Shown: positions 28,452 through 33,258 of the stretch, piece by piece
Numbering within the stretch: the stretch's first letter is position 1
Layout: each line of letters begins with the position of its first letter
From: a virus
Length of the DNA: 33,258 nucleotides
Strand: one strand, 5' to 3'
IMG/VR virus record: IMGVR_UViG_3300032282_001695
Location: 1-33,258 of that record
Translations under genes and position numbers: made by a program
Notes under the pieces: generated by a model
Database searches by the model: none
Told to the model about the DNA's origin: nothing
The model's input: the letters and a program-made list of their open reading frames with translations, nothing else

Positions 28452-31172
28452 GTGGCAGTAGCAACCGTTGATATTCAGATCAACAGCCAAGGTGCTGTAC
28501 GGAGCCTGAATCAGGTTGACGTAGCTTCCAAAAACACTCAATCAGCACTGCAAAAGCTAGATGGTGTAGTCGGGTCGTTGGCCGCAAGCTTTGCGGCAGG
28601 TTTTGCAATTAATAGAATTATCAGCGATGTCAAAGAACTGGATACAAATATCCGCCGCCTTGGCACGGTTGGCGTAAATGTTGCAAAAATCAATCCAGCA
28701 CTTTCCGCGTTAAGCGACCGCCTTGGTGGCGTGGCCAACAAAGCAGAACTTGCGGCAGCTAGCTACCAGGCAGCATCCGCTGGATTTAGCGACACCGCTG
28801 GGAATATCAGGATTCTTGAGGCCGCAACAAAGGCAGCAACAGGTGGCTTGGCTGACAACCAAGGAGTTACCGAAGTTCTTGTTAAAACGCTGAATGCTTA
28901 CGGCATGAGCGGAACTGAAGCCTACAAAGTTACCGACAGCATTTCAAAAGCGGTTGAACTAGGTAACCAGGAATGGAGCGATTACGTTTCCCAGCTTGGC
29001 CGCGTGGCAAGTATGGCGGCATTGTCAGGCGTCAGTCTTGACGAGATGAATGCGTTTATCGCATCTGCCACCAAGAATGGCGCCACGGCAGAGGTGGCAT
29101 TTACTGGCCTCAGCGCTGTATTAACACAACTGCTGCAACCTACCAAGGAAAGTCAAACTGCCGCCGCACAACTTGGCATTCAATGGAACCTGATGGGCCT
29201 TCAGACCAAGGGTCTTGGCGGCTTGATGAAAGAGTTGGCAGTTGCCATTGACAGAGACAAAGAAGCGGCAGCGCGGATGGTTGGACCTACGGAAGCAATG
29301 CGTGGTGCGTTTGCTGCTGCATCGAAAGACGGTAAAGACTTTGGCGATATTCTTGGTCAAATTGGCAACGCATCTGGCAAGACGGACGCTGACTTTCAAA
29401 CAATGAAAGGTAGCGTTGAAAATACATTTAAGGCGCTGGATACATCGTTTAAGAATTTAAGTGAAGCACTGGGCAAAGCGTTTGGTCCGACAATTGTCAT
29501 TGTGATCCAAGACATAACCAAAGGCGTGAATGGCTTTGCGTCGGCCATGAACACAGTGCCGCAACCTGTGATGAATGCAGTTGGAACACTGGCCAAGGCA
29601 GTAGTTCAATTGATTTTGGTACAAAAAGCAATACAAGGTGTAATTGCTCTTCGCGTAGGTTTTACAGCAGCAATGACTGCTTTTGCAGTCACTACAGCTG
29701 CATCAGGCACTGCCGCTGCTACAAGTTCATCAGCTTTTGCACTTTACACAGCAAACACACGGACAGTTGCATTGGCTGCTGCTGCCGCAACTCCACAAGT
29801 TACAGCATTGGGGACTGCATTAAGAGGGCTAGCTCAGATTGGCATAATCACAATCGCTGTGAACATTGCAGTATACGGTGTTCAAGCATTGATGCAAGCA
29901 AGAGCCGAATTAGATCGCTTGCGTGGTGCCAACAAGCAAAAAGGTGGCGCAGCCGCTTCATTTGGTGGATCAGCAACTAAAGAACAAAAGGCCGTGCAAC
30001 AAAAAGTTAAACAACAGATTCAAGAAGAACGCAAACTTCTTCAGGCAACGCAAGCGTTTGGCATAGGAAGAGCACTTGGCAATACAAGGGAAAAGATACT
30101 AAGTGAAAGAGAAAAGTCAGCAAATGCTATATTGGGGCTTCCAGACAGAGTTGCCCCGCGTGTAACCAATAATCCTCCCAATACACAAACATCTGTGCCA
30201 TCAGCGCCTAGCACAGGAACAGGTCGCGCAAAGAAAACACCTAAACCAAAAGATTTTACCGAACAAATTGCCAATTCAAAAACTGCATTAAATTTAGCAA
30301 ATTTGCAATTTGCTGCTGAAGGCAAAATACTTGAAGCACGGCGCTTAGCAAATGAACCGCTTGCGCTTGCATTGACAGCACAAAAAGAAATATACAAAAT
30401 CAACGCAGACGTTGCAAAAATAAAAGCTGATAAGGATATGCCAAATGCTCAAAAACTTAATGAAATTGCAGCACTTGAAATCCAAAGAAAAACCATTATG
30501 AGGCAATTGACTTATGATATTGCTACCGCCGAGCAAACTGCTGGGCAAACAAGGCTGGAAGCAATCACGGCTTACCTTGAAAAACAATATGAGCTAAACA
30601 CTGCCATTCAGCAGCAAAAAGCATTGGCCGAGAGTGTTTCAACCACGCTTGGTCAAGGCATGACGGCTGTATTTGATACCTTGATTCAAGGTTCTGACAA
30701 CTGGGGCAAGAGTCTTCAGCAGATTGCATCTAAAGTTTTGGTTGATATTGCAAATCAGTTGATTCGCATCTATGTGATTGAACAAGCTGTGAGCGCAATC
30801 AAATCATTCCTAAGTCCAGCACTGCCATTTGGTGGTGGCGGTGGCCAGATCGGTGGCGTAGGCACGCTGGGCCCCAATTACGGCATCAAACAGTTTGCCA
30901 ACGGTGGTGTTCCACCAGTCGGTAAACCATCACTGGTAGGCGAACGCGGCCCCGAGTTATTCATGCCGGGCATCCGTGGCACTGTTATTCCAAATGGCGG
31001 CTTTGGCGGCAGCACCAGCGTGGTGGTCAACGTGGACGCAAGCGGCAATTCCAACATCCAAGGTGATCAGGCACAAGCCAAGCAGCTTGGTGTTGCAGTT
31101 TCCGCCGCAGTGCAGGCAGAATTGGTCAAGCAACAACGCCCAGGCGGTCTCTTGGCCGGTACACGACGCTAA
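28452..31172 (+). CDS. Tail tape measure protein (TP901-type core)
   Basis: A 906-residue protein starting at GTG 28452. Residues about 95-260 match the TP901 core (QAASAGFSDTAGNIRILEAA, LVKTLNAYGMSGTEAYKVTD). Hydrophobic helices at about 385-480 may act in membrane entry, then coiled coils fill 515-760. The C-terminus has VGERGPELFMPG, a common tape measure end. The length sets the tail length; at about 0.15 nm per residue this would be about 135 nm. Confidence 0.9.
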   Translation: MAVATVDIQINSQGAVRSLNQVDVASKNTQSALQKLDGVVGSLAASFAAGFAINRIISDVKELDTNIRRLGTVGVNVAKINPALSALSDRLGGVANKAELAAASYQAASAGFSDTAGNIRILEAATKAATGGLADNQGVTEVLVKTLNAYGMSGTEAYKVTDSISKAVELGNQEWSDYVSQLGRVASMAALSGVSLDEMNAFIASATKNGATAEVAFTGLSAVLTQLLQPTKESQTAAAQLGIQWNLMGLQTKGLGGLMKELAVAIDRDKEAAARMVGPTEAMRGAFAAASKDGKDFGDILGQIGNASGKTDADFQTMKGSVENTFKALDTSFKNLSEALGKAFGPTIVIVIQDITKGVNGFASAMNTVPQPVMNAVGTLAKAVVQLILVQKAIQGVIALRVGFTAAMTAFAVTTAASGTAAATSSSAFALYTANTRTVALAAAAATPQVTALGTALRGLAQIGIITIAVNIAVYGVQALMQARAELDRLRGANKQKGGAAASFGGSATKEQKAVQQKVKQQIQEERKLLQATQAFGIGRALGNTREKILSEREKSANAILGLPDRVAPRVTNNPPNTQTSVPSAPSTGTGRAKKTPKPKDFTEQIANSKTALNLANLQFAAEGKILEARRLANEPLALALTAQKEIYKINADVAKIKADKDMPNAQKLNEIAALEIQRKTIMRQLTYDIATAEQTAGQTRLEAITAYLEKQYELNTAIQQQKALAESVSTTLGQGMTAVFDTLIQGSDNWGKSLQQIASKVLVDIANQLIRIYVIEQAVSAIKSFLSPALPFGGGGGQIGGVGTLGPNYGIKQFANGGVPPVGKPSLVGERGPELFMPGIRGTVIPNGGFGGSTSVVVNVDASGNSNIQGDQAQAKQLGVAVSAAVQAELVKQQRPGGLLAGTRR

Positions 31173-31513
31173 TGGCCACCTTTCCAAGCATCGCGCCAAC
31201 CTACGGCGCCCAAAAAACCAGCCAACCAAAGGTGCGGCAGGTGCAGTTCGGTGACGGCTACGCCCAGCGGCTAACGTTCGGCTTGAATCAAAACCCCAAG
31301 CAGTGGAGTTTGACCTGGGAAGTAACTGAAACTAACGCTGACACAATTGAAGTGTTCCTCGACGCTCGTGCAGCTGATGGAGCTTCTTTTGACTGGACGC
31401 CACCCGATAGCGCCACAAGCTACAAGTGGATCTGCTATCAATGGAATAAAACTGTTCCTTACTACAATCGTGGAACAATTACAGCAACTTTTACACAAGT
31501 ATTTGAGCCGTGA
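31172..31513 (+). CDS. Minor tail protein, lambda gpM-like
   Basis: A 113-residue protein (FPSIAPTYGAQKTSQPKVRQVQFGDGYAQRLTFGLN, then SLTWEVTET and FDWTPP) with the PF05939-type minor tail pattern. It starts with a one-base overlap to the tape measure and joins the next gene by GTGA. It belongs to the tail tip assembled before gpL. Confidence 0.85.
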   Translation: MATFPSIAPTYGAQKTSQPKVRQVQFGDGYAQRLTFGLNQNPKQWSLTWEVTETNADTIEVFLDARAADGASFDWTPPDSATSYKWICYQWNKTVPYYNRGTITATFTQVFEP

Positions 31514-32412
31514 CGCTTGCCGCTTGGTCATCAAGTTATCCCTATGCGGTCGGGGCAATTGTTGCCCCCACTGGGGGGACAGCAGCAGGGCTTGCATTCC
31601 GTTGCACAGTTGCCGGCACTTCAGCAGCCACACAACCCAGCTGGAACACCAGCATCGGCAACACCACAACAGATAACACGATCACTTGGCTGGCCATCTC
31701 GGCCATGTCCGCCGAGCTTCAGCTCACAGCTCCATCAGCTGTCATTGAGCTTTATGAGTTGCAACTCAATACAGCCCAACATGGCGTCAACACGCTTTAT
31801 CGGTTCCACGCTGGCACCAGTTTGAACGCCAACGGTGAAGTCGTATTTGGCGGGAATAGCTTTATGCGCCTGCCGTTGGAAGCTGAAGGTTTTGAGTGGA
31901 GTGGAAGCGGTCAACTGCCTAGGCCCAAGCTCAGGGTTAGCAACATCATGGGCACCATCACAGCCCTCCTATTGAGTCTGCCAAACGGGCTTGAGGGGGC
32001 CAAAGTGACACGGCGAAGGACACAGGCTCGCTATCTCGATGCTGTGAACTGGCCTGGCAGCGTCAGCCCTTACACACCAGATCCCCTGGCTGAATGGCCA
32101 AGAGAGGTTTATTTTATAGATCGCCGTTCAACTGAAAATCGCGATGTAGTGGAGTTTGAACTCGCTTGTAGTTTTGACCTTGCGGGCGTCAGAGCACCGA
32201 AACGTCAATGTGTCAACCTTTGCCAATGGGTTTATCGAGGCGCTGAATGTAGTTATAGCGGTACTGCCTATTTCAATGCAAATGACGAGCCTGTTTTCAC
32301 CGCTACTGATGACGTATGCGGTAAACGTCTTGATAGTTGCAAGGCACGGTTTGGAGCAAATAATAATCTTAACTTTGGTGGTTATAGTGGGATCGGTAGT
32401 TGGTACGCATGA
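31510..32412 (+). CDS. Minor tail protein, lambda gpL-like, with extra N-terminal domain
   Basis: A 300-residue protein starting at GTG 31510. Residues 1-62 ([32 protein letters not shown]) look like a small carbohydrate-binding-type beta module also seen in fibres. The remainder is gpL-like. The C-terminal part has Cys-x8-Cys-x22-Cys-x6-Cys ([10 protein letters not shown]...CGKRLDSC), which I recall as the spacing of the four cysteines binding a 4Fe-4S cluster in lambda gpL. It forms the tail tip hub. Confidence 0.85.
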   Translation: MTLAAWSSSYPYAVGAIVAPTGGTAAGLAFRCTVAGTSAATQPSWNTSIGNTTTDNTITWLAISAMSAELQLTAPSAVIELYELQLNTAQHGVNTLYRFHAGTSLNANGEVVFGGNSFMRLPLEAEGFEWSGSGQLPRPKLRVSNIMGTITALLLSLPNGLEGAKVTRRRTQARYLDAVNWPGSVSPYTPDPLAEWPREVYFIDRRSTENRDVVEFELACSFDLAGVRAPKRQCVNLCQWVYRGAECSYSGTAYFNANDEPVFTATDDVCGKRLDSCKARFGANNNLNFGGYSGIGSWYA

Positions 32413-33122
32413 GCTGGAAAGCTGCTGCACTGGCTCATGCCAAGAAGGACGACCCACGCGAGGCTTGCGGGCTACTGGTCGTTATCAAAGGCCGTAAGGT
32501 CTATGTCCCCTGTCGCAACCTGGCTGAGGGGGCAGAACAATTCATCCTGGATCCCAGCGATTTTGCTAACGCTGAGGACCGAGGCGAAGTGATCGCGGTT
32601 GTGCATTCTCACCCGTTGACACCACCACAACCCACTCAGGCTGATCTGGTATCCATCGAAAAAAGCGGTTTGCAATGGTGGATCGTCAATCCCAAGACTG
32701 AAGCGTGGGGAGGCCCGTTTGAACCCTGCGGGTACAAAGCCCCGTTGATAGGTCGAACTTGGACATGGGGCTCTACCGATTGCTGGAGTTTGGCCCGCGA
32801 TTGGTGGAAGCAAGAGTGGAATTTGGACTTACCGGATTGGGAACGCCCGACAACGCCAGAGCAGTTCTTAGCTGATCCTTTGTTTGATCGGTATTGGCGT
32901 GAAGCTGGCTTTCGTGAGCTACATGAGGATGAGCAGCTTCAGCGCGGTGATGCGTTGCTGATGTCGATCAACTGCCGTGGCCTAAATCACGTGGCCATTT
33001 ATCTTGATGAAGATCAGCAAATCCTTCATCACCTACAGGGTCGATTGAGTAGTCGTGATTTGTATGGTGGATGGTTCTACGATGTGACGGGGAGGAGGTT
33101 GCGCCATGCTTCGAACGATTAG
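32409..33122 (+). CDS. Tail tip peptidase, lambda gpK-like (JAMM plus NlpC/P60)
   Basis: A 237-residue protein from the ATG at 32409 (ATGA overlap). The N-terminal JAMM/MPN domain has Glu18 in EACGLL, the zinc ligands His66 and His68 (HSHP) and Asp79 in TQAD. The C-terminal NlpC/P60 domain has Cys125 in STDCWSLA and His194 in LNHVAIYLD. In lambda gpK is needed for tail tip assembly and probably for cell-wall passage. Confidence 0.9.
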   Translation: MSWKAAALAHAKKDDPREACGLLVVIKGRKVYVPCRNLAEGAEQFILDPSDFANAEDRGEVIAVVHSHPLTPPQPTQADLVSIEKSGLQWWIVNPKTEAWGGPFEPCGYKAPLIGRTWTWGSTDCWSLARDWWKQEWNLDLPDWERPTTPEQFLADPLFDRYWREAGFRELHEDEQLQRGDALLMSINCRGLNHVAIYLDEDQQILHHLQGRLSSRDLYGGWFYDVTGRRLRHASND

Positions 33123-33258
33123 GCTTTATGGCCAGCTTGCCAAATTCATTGGCCGTCGTGTGTTGCGTGCAGATGTTGCCAGCGCGGCTGAGGCTGTGCG
33201 CTTTCTGGTGGCCAATTGGCCTGAAGTTGAAAAGCACATTGTTGACCAGCATTACCGG
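33106..33258 (+). CDS. Tail assembly protein, lambda gpI-like, 3' end missing
   Basis: The first 51 residues ([20 protein letters not shown], then [28 protein letters not shown]) match lambda gpI-type tail assembly proteins. It starts at ATG 33106 behind GGAGG and overlaps the gpK-like gene by 17 bases. The window ends inside it. gpJ should follow outside. Confidence 0.85.
   Translation, partial: MLRTIRLYGQLAKFIGRRVLRADVASAAEAVRFLVANWPEVEKHIVDQHYR

Noticed and set aside
1-33258. Possible circular genome closing from 33258 to 1
   Set aside because: The gpI-like frame at the end would continue in frame into the tail fibre frame at base 1, but that would fuse a 51-residue gpI start to a fibre and leave out gpJ. 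The match of frames is a 1-in-3 chance, so I treat both ends as cut.
1-33258. tRNA genes, integrase, insertion sequences, photosynthesis genes
   Set aside because: None could be recognised in the sequence. An integrase or further genes in the missing few kb cannot be excluded.

Overview
This window is most of the genome of a long-tailed (siphovirus-type) tailed phage, very probably one infecting a cyanobacterium such as Synechococcus. The siphovirus call rests on a lambda-like tail module in order: tail terminator, two tail tube genes, frameshifted G/GT chaperone, tape measure, then gpM-, gpL-, gpK- and gpI-like genes. The cyanobacterial call is an inference from the many small proteins that resemble cyanophage ORFs I remember and from a host-like UDP-glucuronate decarboxylase. 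Both ends are cut inside genes: a tail fibre at base 1 and a gpI-like gene at base 33258. The rest of gpI and the gpJ-like receptor-binding region are therefore missing.

Layout. 1-3988 (+): end of the late region, with tail fibres, lysis genes, a two-domain endolysin (GH24 plus M15) and a dCTP deaminase. 3949-4738 (-): four small genes behind a strong promoter. 4874-5354 (+): a small gene and an HNH endonuclease. 5351-9029 (-): fourteen tightly overlapping small genes. 9156-9362 (+): one small gene. 9359-13647 (-): recombination and early genes, namely SSB, a DUF1071-type annealing protein, RusA, small proteins, UDP-glucuronate decarboxylase and a PD-(D/E)XK nuclease. 13704-17159 (+): a ribbon-helix-helix regulator, a replication initiator with an internal iteron-like origin, small genes, a ParB-domain protein and a DNA-modification-type glycosyltransferase. 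17212-33258 (+): terminase, portal, head morphogenesis, scaffold, major capsid protein, connectors and tail.

Regulation is unusually readable. Three leftward promoters at about 4.8, 9.1 and 11.9 kb align without gaps over about 70 bp. Each has a dyad operator-like element, a -35, a -10, a TGCA motif at the start site and a GC-rich stem-loop at the predicted 5' end of the RNA. A weaker fourth relative drives the nuclease operon at 13.67 kb, back to back with a rightward extended -10 promoter for the regulator and replication genes. Three intrinsic terminators are visible: leftward at 4.55 and 13.87 kb, and rightward at 24.75 kb just after the capsid genes.

Points of greatest interest are the shared promoter/stem-loop module, the ParB plus glycosyltransferase pair (with a sugar-nucleotide enzyme in the same phage but no visible TET/JBP or hydroxymethylase gene), the candidate origin inside the initiator gene, a possible OOP-like antisense RNA site, and the canonical A AAA AAC frameshift. 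No integrase, DNA polymerase, helicase, tRNA, CRISPR array or insertion sequence was found.
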